Of a stretch of DNA of 64,000 nucleotides, positions 53,215 to 61,821 are shown piece by piece. Source of the stretch: PALSA-270 sp963770245 (lineage in GTDB: Bacteria; Acidobacteriota; Terriglobia; Terriglobales; Acidobacteriaceae). The stretch covers positions 124,001 to 188,000 of the forward strand of contig CAVYOX010000013.1 of NCBI GenBank assembly GCA_963770245.1. The letters run 5' to 3'. Each line of letters begins with the position of its first letter. Positions within the stretch are counted from its first letter, which is position 1. The position numbers were made by a program, and so were the translations under genes. Under the pieces are notes generated by a model, which saw only the letters and a program-made list of their open reading frames with translations, was not told the DNA's origin and searched no databases.

Positions 53215-54054
53215 TCAGCCTGGGCTGTGTGATGGATCGAGGGCAGAGGAGCGCGAGAGCGGTTCAGCGGTGTGGAAGTATTTCTTGTATGCCGAAATCC
53301 AGTCGCTCGCAACGTCTTTCTGCGCCGTCTCCAGACTGAGCTTTCCGCCGCAAACCGATTGGTGAAGATAGTCTTCGAGCTGGTCTTTGACGAAGGAATT
53401 CCACCGCGTGTTGTAACGGGGCTCGGGCCAAAGGTTCTTGATATCGTCCGCACCTCCCAAGCCAGGCGTAATCAGATAATCCACCTCGTACTTCTCTAAA
53501 TGCCTGTCGCGGATGCCATACTCCTGGAACACTCGCTGTTGCACGGTGTCCGAGACGGAGCGGATTACCTCGTCATGATTGGCGGAGCAAAGATCCGCGA
53601 TGGCGACGGGCCGGATTGCTCCTGGTGTCAGTCTCGGGTTGGGGAGTAGCCCCGTACCGACGCGCGCGCCGAGACTGTGATTCATGGTTTGCCAGTAAAC
53701 GGTGCTCGCTCCGAGCGCGAGAATGACCACCACCGCCCATGCGTATGTCACCCTCCGAGCGTTCAGTTCGAGCAGGCGATGAAACCAGCCCTGGGGACGG
53801 GAGGCGCGCGCCGCTTCCGCCAACCGGGCGCCCAAGCGCGCCCGCGGGCCCGCGGCGGAGGGCAACTGGGAATCGAAGCGCTGGTGGTGAGCGCGCACGA
53901 AATCACCGATCGTCCCTTCGAGTTCGGCCATCCGGGCGCGGCAATCCCAGCAATCTGCCAAGTGCTGGCGAATCTGTGCGGCCCGATGATTTGCGAGTTC
54001 GCCATCGGCGGCGAGGAGCAACTCTTGGTCAGAGGGATGCAAGTGGTTTAGCAT
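53215..54054 (-). CDS. Zinc-finger anti-sigma factor with periplasmic domain
   Basis: 279 residues. Cytoplasmic zf-HC2 motif H-x3-C-x2-C (QHLADCWDC), one TM helix (WAVVVILALGASTVYW, about 105-122), then a periplasmic region of about 155 residues with no recognised domain (PEPRYNTRWNSFVKDQLEDY and similar). It would hold the cognate ECF sigma factor, encoded 4 bp upstream, until a cell-envelope signal is received. Confidence 0.87.
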   Translation of the reverse strand: MLNHLHPSDQELLLAADGELANHRAAQIRQHLADCWDCRARMAELEGTIGDFVRAHHQRFDSQLPSAAGPRARLGARLAEAARASRPQGWFHRLLELNARRVTYAWAVVVILALGASTVYWQTMNHSLGARVGTGLLPNPRLTPGAIRPVAIADLCSANHDEVIRSVSDTVQQRVFQEYGIRDRHLEKYEVDYLITPGLGGADDIKNLWPEPRYNTRWNSFVKDQLEDYLHQSVCGGKLSLETAQKDVASDWISAYKKYFHTAEPLSRSSALDPSHSPG

Positions 54055-54058
54055 TCGG

Positions 54059-54640
54059 TTATCTCTCGTTGGCGCCCATCAGTCGCGCCAGTGATCGCGT
54101 TAGCGAGATCGACACGGCTCCCAGGGACATCCCCAGCACCTGACCGATTTCCCGATACCGAAGGCCCTCGAGACGAAGACCCAGGCAGCATCGGTCTCGC
54201 TCCGGGAGAGCCTGCAGCACAGCCATCAAGTGTTGTTGCCGTTGCCTCGACAGTACTTGTTCCTCCGGGCTCGGGGCTGGATCGGCTTGTTTCTCTGCCC
54301 GCCCTTCATCCACGTCCCGCTCTCCCGGCCGTCGATGATTGGCTTGGCGCTGTTTGAGGGCTAGGTTGTGGGCCACGCGAAAAATCCAGCCGCGAAGATT
54401 GTGGCGAGACTTCCCCTCCCGCAGGTGCTCGAAGAGCGCCAGGAACACTTCCTGTGTGATTTCTTCCCCATCATGCACGGACAAGCCAAACGACAGTGCA
54501 TAACGCAGCAGCGCGTTCCGAAATTGGTCAAAGAGGCTGATGACCTCGCATTCGATCTCCGACGGGTTCGCCGAAAAGGCAGCCGCGGCCTCCCCGGACA
54601 GAATCAGGCCGTCGATCGAATCTGTCGAGCGAATGGTCAT
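54059..54640 (-). CDS. ECF-type RNA polymerase sigma factor
   Basis: 193 residues from ATG 54640 (AAGGGT 4-5 nt upstream). Region 2 (FRNALLRYALSFGLSVHDGE then EITQEVFLALFEHL and LRGWIFRVAHNLAL) and region 4 (LPERDRCCLGLRLEGLRYRE then IGQVLGMSLGAVSISLTRSL). It directs transcription of an unknown regulon and is paired with the adjacent anti-sigma gene. Divergent from a TonB receptor, which is a plausible target. Confidence 0.93.
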   Translation of the reverse strand: MTIRSTDSIDGLILSGEAAAAFSANPSEIECEVISLFDQFRNALLRYALSFGLSVHDGEEITQEVFLALFEHLREGKSRHNLRGWIFRVAHNLALKQRQANHRRPGERDVDEGRAEKQADPAPSPEEQVLSRQRQQHLMAVLQALPERDRCCLGLRLEGLRYREIGQVLGMSLGAVSISLTRSLARLMGANER

Positions 54641-54654
54641 CAGTACCCTTATGT

Positions 54655-54682
54655 ATATTACGTACCCTTTGGTTCTGTTCAA
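54655..54682 (-). promoter_or_regulatory. Possible promoter of the sigma/anti-sigma operon
   Basis: On the minus strand TTGAAC (plus 54677-54682) and TAATAT (plus 54655-54660) are 16 bp apart. Transcription would begin near 54648, only about 8 nt before the ATG, an almost leaderless arrangement. Confidence 0.45.
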
Positions 54683-54779
54683 GGTTTATAAAGCCTCGAC
54701 TGCGAGTCCTTCGCCGGGTTAAAAAAGAAAGACTGAACAAGACGGCAGGCCGAGGAATTCTCACAGTACGGGAGCCAAA

Positions 54780-54837
54780 ACGGTCGTGAGGCCCGGGGCC
54801 CGGCTTCGGCGGAAAACTGCCGATGCCTCATGACCGT
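54780..54837 (+). ncRNA. Structured RNA hairpin in the leader of the TonB receptor gene
   Basis: ACGGTCGTGAGGC (54780-54792) pairs with GCCTCATGACCGT (54825-54837): 13 bp with one G-U. The 32-nt apical part is GC-rich and can form a further hairpin around CGGC and GCCG. It ends 20 nt before the AAGGAG that serves the TTG start at 54870. No known riboswitch consensus was recognised. It may be a regulatory leader or a stem protecting the message. Confidence 0.5.
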
Positions 54838-54869
54838 CGAGCAGGATCAACCCTTTAAGGAGTCGATAC

Positions 54870-57176
54870 TTGGTAAAGACCTGGGCGGGCCTATTGGTCT
54901 TCTGCTCCCTACCGCTTTTCTGCCAAAGCAATCGGGGCGAATTGCACCTCAAAGTCACAGATCCGTCTGGTGCTGCGGTCAAAACGACTGTTCAAATCAG
55001 CAGCGAGGCGAACCAATACCGCAATACGCTGGCGACCGGCGATCAGGGTAGCCTGGACGTGGAGCGTCTGCCCTTCGGCATCTATCAGCTCGAAATCAAG
55101 CATACTGGATTCGCGGAAGTATCGCAGAGCGTCGAAATTCGCTCCTCGGTTCCGACCCACTACGCGATCCAGTTGCAGCTGCCCTCGGTCAGGGAGTCCG
55201 TGACTGTGACCGCCGTCGATACCCTGGTCGACCCCGACCAAGCGGGTTCGGTGAACCAGATCGGCTCCGACACGATTCAAAACCGGCTCAGTTCCCTGCC
55301 CGGGCGCTCTCTCGAGGATCTGTTGAATTCCCAGCCCGGCTGGCTGTATGAAGGAAACGCCGTGCTCCACCCCCGCGGCTCCGAATATCAAACCCAGCTT
55401 GTCGTCGACGGCATTCCTCTCACTGACAATCGTTCGCCAAGCTTTGGCCCGGAGATTGAGGCTGACGATGTGCGATCGATGACCATCTACACCGCAGGCA
55501 TACCTGCCGAGTACGGCAGAAAAATGGGTGGGGTGGTCGAGGTCAATACCCTCGAAGACTTGCAGCCCGGATTCCACGGCCAACTGGCATTGTCTGGCGG
55601 CAGCTTCGATACGGCCGGGGCTTTCGCCGAAGGCCAGTATGTTTGGGGCAAGAACACCTTGGGGGGGAGCGCCAGCGGCGATCGGACCGATCACTATCTC
55701 AATCCCGTCGTGCCCGAGAACTACTCAAATACTGGCACCACGGGCGATTTTTCACTCCACTACCAGCTCGACCTTACCCCCAAGGATCGTCTCACCATGA
55801 GCGTCCGCCATGAGATCGCGCGTTACGATATTCCGAACGAGCAGGTGCAGCAGGCGGCCGGGCAGCGACAAAATGCGGACAGTTTTGAAACCATGGGCAT
55901 CGCCTCCTACCAGCACACTTTTTCTTCGCACGCGGTCGCGGATTTCCGCGCCATGGTGCGCGACAACGCCAACGATTTCTATTCGAATGACGACTCGACC
56001 CCGATCATGGTCACCCAGCACAACCGGTTTCGCGACGCGTACTTCAAGGGCACGGCCACGATCAACCGCGGTCACCATGAATGGAAGGTCGGCGTCGAGT
56101 CCGACAATACTTTCCTGAACGAGAATCTCGCTTACGCCATCACCGATCCCACGCAATTTGATCCCGACCAACCCTTGACCTTCAATTTCTTGGCACACCG
56201 CCCGGACCTCGAGCAATCTGCATTTGTCGAGGACCTGATCCGCATGGGCAACTGGACCGTGAGCGCCGGCCTGCGCTGGGATCACTATCAGCTCTTATTG
56301 AATCGGCAAGCGGTCGAGCCACGCTTCGCGATTTCGCGCTATTTCCCGTCCGCCGATCTGGTGGTGCACTTCTCCTACGACCGCGTGTTCCAGACGCCCT
56401 CGTTTGAGAACATCCTGCTTTCGAGTTCCTCGGCGGCCGCCGGGCTCAATTCCGTCGCCCTGCAGTTGCCGGTCCAGCCCTCGGTCGGAAACTACTATGA
56501 GACAGGCCTGAGCAAGGGCTTCTTGCGGAAATTAAGACTGGACACCAACTATTTTCGTCGTCTAGTGAATAACTATGCCGACGACGACCAGATCAACAAC
56601 ACCACCATCAGCTTTCCCATTGCCTTCCGCAACTCGATCATCTACGGGGTGGAGGCGAAGATTGACTTGCCAGACTGGAAACGATTTTCCGGCTTTTTGA
56701 GTTACTCCTACACCGTGGGCAATGCCTGGTTTCCCGTAACCGGCGGCCTATTTCTCGGCGACGACGCGGTCCTACCGACCACAGGTCATTTTCCCGATTC
56801 GCAAGATCAGCGCAACACGGTGCGCGGCCGCCTTCGCTACCAACTCGCTCCCCGGCTCTGGGTAGCGGGCGGTATTCAATACGACAGCGGCCTGCCGTTT
56901 GATTTTGACGGCGATCCAGGCACCGTTCTTGCCCAATATGGCCAGCAGGTGTTGAATCGGATTGATTTCGCCAACGGCCGTATCAATTCGTCCTTCCAGG
57001 TGAACGCCTCGGCGGGTGCCGATATTTACAGGTCCGAGCACGTCAATATGCATTTGCAGGTTGATGGCCAGAACCTTACCAACGTACTCGACGTCATCGA
57101 CTTTGGGGGGCTGTTTTCAGGAAACGCCATTGGCCCATCTCGCAGTGTCGCCTTACGCCTGCAAACCGAGTTCTAG
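54870..57176 (+). CDS. TonB-dependent receptor with carboxypeptidase-regulatory N-domain
   Basis: 768 residues from TTG 54870 with AAGGAG 8 nt upstream. Signal peptide (TWAGLLVFCSLPLFCQS), carboxypeptidase-regulatory domain (about 24-100), plug with GNAVLHPRGSEYQTQLVVDG, and barrel ending in the aromatic terminus VALRLQTEF. Smaller than the 1144-residue receptor at 23291 and closer to classical siderophore-size receptors. Followed after 113 bp by an aminoacylase-like amidohydrolase and divergent from an ECF sigma/anti-sigma pair. Confidence 0.94.
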   Translation: MVKTWAGLLVFCSLPLFCQSNRGELHLKVTDPSGAAVKTTVQISSEANQYRNTLATGDQGSLDVERLPFGIYQLEIKHTGFAEVSQSVEIRSSVPTHYAIQLQLPSVRESVTVTAVDTLVDPDQAGSVNQIGSDTIQNRLSSLPGRSLEDLLNSQPGWLYEGNAVLHPRGSEYQTQLVVDGIPLTDNRSPSFGPEIEADDVRSMTIYTAGIPAEYGRKMGGVVEVNTLEDLQPGFHGQLALSGGSFDTAGAFAEGQYVWGKNTLGGSASGDRTDHYLNPVVPENYSNTGTTGDFSLHYQLDLTPKDRLTMSVRHEIARYDIPNEQVQQAAGQRQNADSFETMGIASYQHTFSSHAVADFRAMVRDNANDFYSNDDSTPIMVTQHNRFRDAYFKGTATINRGHHEWKVGVESDNTFLNENLAYAITDPTQFDPDQPLTFNFLAHRPDLEQSAFVEDLIRMGNWTVSAGLRWDHYQLLLNRQAVEPRFAISRYFPSADLVVHFSYDRVFQTPSFENILLSSSSAAAGLNSVALQLPVQPSVGNYYETGLSKGFLRKLRLDTNYFRRLVNNYADDDQINNTTISFPIAFRNSIIYGVEAKIDLPDWKRFSGFLSYSYTVGNAWFPVTGGLFLGDDAVLPTTGHFPDSQDQRNTVRGRLRYQLAPRLWVAGGIQYDSGLPFDFDGDPGTVLAQYGQQVLNRIDFANGRINSSFQVNASAGADIYRSEHVNMHLQVDGQNLTNVLDVIDFGGLFSGNAIGPSRSVALRLQTEF

Positions 57177-57289
57177 CTTCGACCGCACGCCTGCGTCGTT
57201 TTGGCATCACCAACTTCCCTGCCAGGCGAAGCCCTCCATCTTCTGGTGCTAATATCAGACGCTTACCACTCGGTTGCGGAGCTCACCAA

Positions 57290-58732
57290 ATGAACTGGCG
57301 CATGCTCGCCCTGGCCTCAATACTTTTGCCTTTGCTGGCGTTTTCTCAGACCTACGATCTCGTGATCGAGGGGGGGCGGGTACTCGATCCCGAGACCGGC
57401 CTGGATGCAGTTCGCAATGTCGGCATTGCCCAAGGCAAGATCGCGAGAATCTCTGCCGACCCACTTGATGGCAAGCGGGTGATTTCCGCGCGAGGGTTGG
57501 TGGTTGCCCCAGGCTTTATTGATCTCCACCAGCACGCCCAGGAACTCGCAAGTCAGCGCCTCAAGGCCATGGATGGTGTGACTACGGCGCTCGAAATGGA
57601 AATCGGCAAGCCGGATGTTGCGGCATTCCTCGAATCGAAGCAAGGGCGGTCCCTCATTAACTATGGGACCGCGGCCAGCCATGTGGCGGCGCGCTCGCTT
57701 GCCTTCGGCGCACCCATGCCCGAGAGCGGCCTGTTGCCGAAATCCGGTGCGGCCACGGACCAGCCGGCATCCCCGGAGCAGATCGAAACCATGAAGGCTC
57801 GCTTGCGCCACGAACTGGATGCGGGCGGGTTGGCCATTGGGATGGGCATCCAGTACACGCCCGGGGCAACGCGCTGGGAAGTGATTGAGATGTTTCGCCT
57901 GGCAGCTGAGCGCGATGTGCCGGTCTACACCCACATTCGCAGTAGTGGAACGCGAGAGCCCGGATCCGGCATCGAGTCGATCAGCGAAGTCATTGGCGCA
58001 GCCGCAGTCTCCGGCGCTTCCCTGCACATCGTCCACATCAACAGCAGCTGCGGTCCCCAGGCGCTCGATTGTCTCACGCTGGTAGCCGGTGCACGAGCTC
58101 GGGGCCTCGATGTGACCACCGAAGCTTATCCCTATGAAGCGGGCATGACCGCCATCAACTCGGCCCTGTTCAATCCCGGTTGGCAGGACAAATTTGGCAT
58201 AACGTACCACGATCTGATGCTGCCGGACACCGGCGAGCGCCTGACCAAGGAGCGCTTTGAGGAGCTCCACAACGCCAGCGAACCGCACATGGTCATCATG
58301 TTTACCAACCGCCTCGAGATGGTCGATTCCGTTTTCCTCAATCCTCTGGTCATGGTCGCAAGCGACGGCCTCGAGGGCCACCCCCGCAATGCCGGAACCT
58401 TCTGCCGCATTCTGGCCCGCTATGTCCGGAGTCAAGGGACGCTCACGCTGATCGATGCCGTCCGGAGAATGTCACTCATGCCGGCGCAAGTTCTCGAGCG
58501 CTCAACTGCAGCCGCGCGGGCGAAGGGTCGTCTGCGGGAGGGTGCAGATGCCGACGTGGTCGTGTTCGACCTGCAGACGGTCGGTGACCGCTCGACTTAC
58601 CAATCCCCGATGGAACCGAGCGTGGGAGTGAAATACTTGCTAGTGGGCGGCGTCCTGGTTGTGGACGGAGGAAGCTTGGTCGATGGAGTTTTGCCGGGCA
58701 AGGCTCTGCTCGGGGGTAGCAAGCGGCGCTGA
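57290..58732 (+). CDS. Exported D-aminoacylase-like amidohydrolase
   Basis: 480 residues with a short signal peptide (LALASILLPLLAFSQ). Amidohydrolase fold: the two-part beta-sandwich (IEGGRVLDPETGLD and a C-terminal part ending VVDGGSLVDGVLPGK) surrounds a TIM barrel with metal ligands in FIDLHQHAQ, ALEMEIGKPD, THIRSSG, HIVHINSS and ASDGLEGHPRN. Matches N-acyl-D-amino-acid deacylases and dihydroorotase-like relatives. It may release amino acids from acylated or D-peptide material imported by the upstream TonB receptor. Confidence 0.9.
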   Translation: MNWRMLALASILLPLLAFSQTYDLVIEGGRVLDPETGLDAVRNVGIAQGKIARISADPLDGKRVISARGLVVAPGFIDLHQHAQELASQRLKAMDGVTTALEMEIGKPDVAAFLESKQGRSLINYGTAASHVAARSLAFGAPMPESGLLPKSGAATDQPASPEQIETMKARLRHELDAGGLAIGMGIQYTPGATRWEVIEMFRLAAERDVPVYTHIRSSGTREPGSGIESISEVIGAAAVSGASLHIVHINSSCGPQALDCLTLVAGARARGLDVTTEAYPYEAGMTAINSALFNPGWQDKFGITYHDLMLPDTGERLTKERFEELHNASEPHMVIMFTNRLEMVDSVFLNPLVMVASDGLEGHPRNAGTFCRILARYVRSQGTLTLIDAVRRMSLMPAQVLERSTAAARAKGRLREGADADVVVFDLQTVGDRSTYQSPMEPSVGVKYLLVGGVLVVDGGSLVDGVLPGKALLGGSKRR

Positions 58733-59209
58733 AACGAGGAACCCTTTCCCTATCCACCTTTTCCGCGGATGATAGCCGCAAGAAACGTCCTCAAAACGGG
58801 TTCGGTTTTTAAGGCGAATTGATGGCGGCTCTTGTCCCCAGACTCCGAAGACCTCCAGAATTCGACGGCGCCGTCAAGCCCGTCCCCAACTGAAACCGTC
58901 GCTGGCGGCTCCAAAGTGCTGAGAAATGGAAACTCATTCCGATGGCGATGGCGGCAACTGGAATGGTTTAAAGGCTGCCGTTTGTGCTCGCTTCCGCCAA
59001 AAGTACACGATGCAGCCTAGACTCAGCATGGCGGAATCTCCTTCTTGACGTATCGATACAACAGGTTGCAGGTCGATCGAGAAGGCCACTGAAATGCACC
59101 AGTTGAACCGAGTGAGGCATCCTTCTCCTCTTTCAGGTTCCCTGAAACTAAGTCAGCCCATCTGAAGCTTTCTCCCCCCTTAGCGACTACAACCTTTAGG
59201 AGGTTGAAT
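58733..59209. other. Intergenic region
   Basis: 477 bp. No gene recognised. A TTGACG box near 59044 could belong to a promoter of the small gene at 59210, but no matching -10 is clear. Confidence 0.4.
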
Positions 59210-59530
59210 ATGTTTGCACGCAATGTCTCGATTCATCTGAAATCCAATACTCTTTCCGATTACACGCGAACTTTTGAGCATGACGTTCTTCCTTTACTTC
59301 GTAAGCAGAATGGTTTTAAGGACGAAATCACATTCGCCGGTCCCGGCGGAGTTGATGTGACAGCAATCAGTCTGTGGGCAAACAAAGCCGACGCCGAAGC
59401 TTACAACACCAACATCTATCCGCAAGTGTTGAAGACGATGGCCAAATTTATCGAGGGCACGCCCAAGGTTCAAACCTCTGACGTTGTCAACTCGACCTTC
59501 CATAAGATCGCGGTTCAGGCAACAGCGTAG
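59210..59530 (+). CDS. Small dimeric alpha/beta-barrel (ABM-like) protein
   Basis: 106 residues, ATG 59210 with TAGGAGG 6 nt upstream. Sequence pattern (NVSIHLKSNTLSDYTRTFEH, LLRKQNGFKDEI, SLWANKADAEAYNTNIYPQV) fits the antibiotic-biosynthesis-monooxygenase-like dimeric ferredoxin fold. Catalytic residues are not obvious. A strong ribosome site suggests high expression. Function unknown. Confidence 0.78.
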   Translation: MFARNVSIHLKSNTLSDYTRTFEHDVLPLLRKQNGFKDEITFAGPGGVDVTAISLWANKADAEAYNTNIYPQVLKTMAKFIEGTPKVQTSDVVNSTFHKIAVQATA

Positions 59531-59626
59531 AACAGTGAGCTTGTTCGCATGGGAAGGCGGCATCAGTTCGCCTTCCCAGCTTACAAAGTGCACGAGATTT
59601 CATTACCTGAAAGGGAGGTTCCTGCC

Positions 59627-59959
59627 ATGAGAATCCTTTTATTGGCCGTTCTCTCTCTGTGCTTTTGGCCGAGCCCGGTGGTCGCTCTCTCCCAGGGCGC
59701 TGCCAATCAGGCGCCACGGAAGGCTCAGGCGGCGGCAACTCGGACGACCATTATGGGCACTGTTGAGGAACGCGGTGACAAATTGAGGTTCGTCACCGAC
59801 CAAAGAGTCTGGAATGTGGACAATCCGGAGATCCTCGAGGGTCACGAAGGACACTACGTACACGCCACAGCCTACGTCTACCCTGACCACAATTCCATTC
59901 ACATCACAGAAGTGAAGATTCCAACCGCAAATGAGACCAAGATAGACGACGCGAAGTAA
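59627..59959 (+). CDS. Small secreted protein with OB-like domain
   Basis: 110 residues, ATG 59627 with GGGAGG 8 nt upstream. Signal peptide (RILLLAVLSLCFWPSPVVA), Gln/Ala linker, then a short beta-rich region TIMGTVEERGDKLRFVTDQR ending SIHITEVKIP, similar in pattern to the small OB-fold-like secreted proteins common in acidobacteria. No catalytic residues. Possibly co-transcribed with the preceding small gene (96-bp gap). Confidence 0.78.
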   Translation: MRILLLAVLSLCFWPSPVVALSQGAANQAPRKAQAAATRTTIMGTVEERGDKLRFVTDQRVWNVDNPEILEGHEGHYVHATAYVYPDHNSIHITEVKIPTANETKIDDAK

Positions 59960-60319
59960 GCGAGACGACTCGCAGGTTATTGAAGAGACTCGAAATTCTG
60001 ACCTCACGAAGAGCTTCGCCGGAAGGAGTGATCGATCAGCCTTTGATCCCGACCGCAACAGGAGAGCAGCTGCAGCTAAAATTGCGGGGTAGTGTTGAGC
60101 CGGATGTTGGCCTATCGTCGGATCAAAAGATCAAACTGGCCGCGCCTAAAAGCCATGGGTCCAAAAGGTGTGAGGGCGCTCCGGTCTCGAATCGGCCATC
60201 TCCTCGGCCCGCTCGCTGTCCGTCGCACCAAGCTGCCTGATTTCGTCTTTCTGCCCCATCAGGTCAGCCCTTGTTTTGCGGGTGATTCCGGCGTTTTGCC
60301 GTGGCGGTCTCCGGCGAGC
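59960..60319. other. Intergenic region between convergent genes
   Basis: 360 bp. A plus-strand Arg-rich frame is present but has no recognisable family. No terminator with a T-run is evident. Confidence 0.4.
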
Positions 60320-61765
60320 CTACCGAAGCTGCGGTTGATCACGCGGGCCTTCTCCCGGTTTCAATCGCGCGAGCGCCATTTTCGCGGCATGATAGCCACA
60401 CATGCCGTGCACACCGCCCCCGGGCGGAGTCGATGAGGAACAGATATAAATGTCTTTTGCCGAGGTAGCATAGTTCCGCCAAGATGGCCGGAACAGAAAC
60501 TGACCGATGTCCATAGCCCCGCCTCCGATGTCGCCGCCTATCAGGTTAGCGTCCATACTCTCGAGATCCGCCGTCAAGAACACGCGGCGCGCCAAAACAC
60601 ATTCGCGGAAGCCGGGAGCGAAGCGCTCAATCTGATTTTCCAGTCGCCCCAGCATATCCACTCTTGACCCGTTCGGAACATGGCAATAAGCCCAGGCCGT
60701 ATGTTTGCCGGCCGGGGAGCGCGAGCGATCGAACAGACTGGGCTGCGCCAGCAAGACAAATGGGCGGTCGGCATGCTGCCCGTTGCGTACCGCCTTTTCC
60801 GAGGCAGCAATCTCCTCAAAGCTTCCGCCCAGATGCACGGTCGCCGCGCGCGAGCACTCAGAAGCCTGCCAAGGGATTGGTCCACTCAATGCGTAGTCCA
60901 CTTTGAAAATGCCCGGCCCGTAACGGTAGGTTTGCAGTCGACGACGGTAACGATTGCTCAGGCGCGCTCCGGACACTTTAAGAAGTTGTCGCGGGGTTAG
61001 GTCACAGAGAACGAGGTCATAGTTTGGCACTGCCGCCAAGGACTCGATGCGCGACGACGTTCTGACCAGACCTCCGAGCGTCGAAAGATAACTGCAAAGT
61101 GCATTGCTCAGTGACTGTGACCCGCGGTGTGGGATCGGCCAGCCAACCGCGTGTGCCGTCACTGCCAGTAGCAGACCAAACCCGCCACTCAACGGTTCAT
61201 CCAGGCTGAGAAACGAGTGAGCTGCGAGTCCCGCGAACAATGCCCGAGTCCGCCCGTTCTCGAAGCGGCCCGCCACCGTACTCGCCGAGCGCAGAGCGCT
61301 CATCGCAAAATGGGCCATGAGCCAGGGATGTCGCGAAATGAAGGAAACGGGACGGAGCACTTCGGGGGCGAATTCGCTCCATCGCCGAACCAACGGATCG
61401 ACCAGCTGAGCCCATGCGCTGCCGTCTTCCCCAAGCGATGCCCGGGCGTCCTGCAGGTCCTGTTCGAGGATGACGGCGGTGCCGTCGTCGAGCGGATGCG
61501 CCAGCGGTGCCGGGGAGTGAATCCACTCCAGGCGATGGTTCCCGAGTGGCAAAGCGCAGAAAAATGGCGATCCCGCAGCGAGCGGATGTACAGCGGATCC
61601 AAAATCGTGCAAGAAGCCAGGCAAGGTCAATTCCATGGTGCGGGCTGCGCCTCCCGGCGTTGGCTCAGCTTCGAAGACTTCGACCTGCAGTCCGGCCTGG
61701 GCCAGGACGATGGCCGCAGAAAGGCCATTCGGACCGGCGCCAATGACACACGCATTGCGGCTCAT
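60320..61765 (-). CDS. FAD-dependent oxidoreductase (phytoene desaturase-like)
   Basis: 481 residues. N-terminal dinucleotide-binding motif GAGPNGLSAAIVLAQAGL with EVFEAEPTPGGAART, and a C-terminal FAD-contacting segment CSSSTPPGGGVHGMCGYHAA. Matches the NAD(P)/FAD carotenoid desaturase-like (CrtI/RetSat) group, often annotated as amine oxidase-like. No carotenoid genes are near. It follows the lipase-maturation-factor-like gene by 56 bp on the same strand, so they are likely one transcript. Confidence 0.9.
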   Translation of the reverse strand: MSRNACVIGAGPNGLSAAIVLAQAGLQVEVFEAEPTPGGAARTMELTLPGFLHDFGSAVHPLAAGSPFFCALPLGNHRLEWIHSPAPLAHPLDDGTAVILEQDLQDARASLGEDGSAWAQLVDPLVRRWSEFAPEVLRPVSFISRHPWLMAHFAMSALRSASTVAGRFENGRTRALFAGLAAHSFLSLDEPLSGGFGLLLAVTAHAVGWPIPHRGSQSLSNALCSYLSTLGGLVRTSSRIESLAAVPNYDLVLCDLTPRQLLKVSGARLSNRYRRRLQTYRYGPGIFKVDYALSGPIPWQASECSRAATVHLGGSFEEIAASEKAVRNGQHADRPFVLLAQPSLFDRSRSPAGKHTAWAYCHVPNGSRVDMLGRLENQIERFAPGFRECVLARRVFLTADLESMDANLIGGDIGGGAMDIGQFLFRPSWRNYATSAKDIYICSSSTPPGGGVHGMCGYHAAKMALARLKPGEGPRDQPQLR

Positions 61766-61821
61766 GGCAAATCACCTTGCGGGACTCGGCTTGGACAGAG
61801 GTTCGAACTATCGGCCATCGC

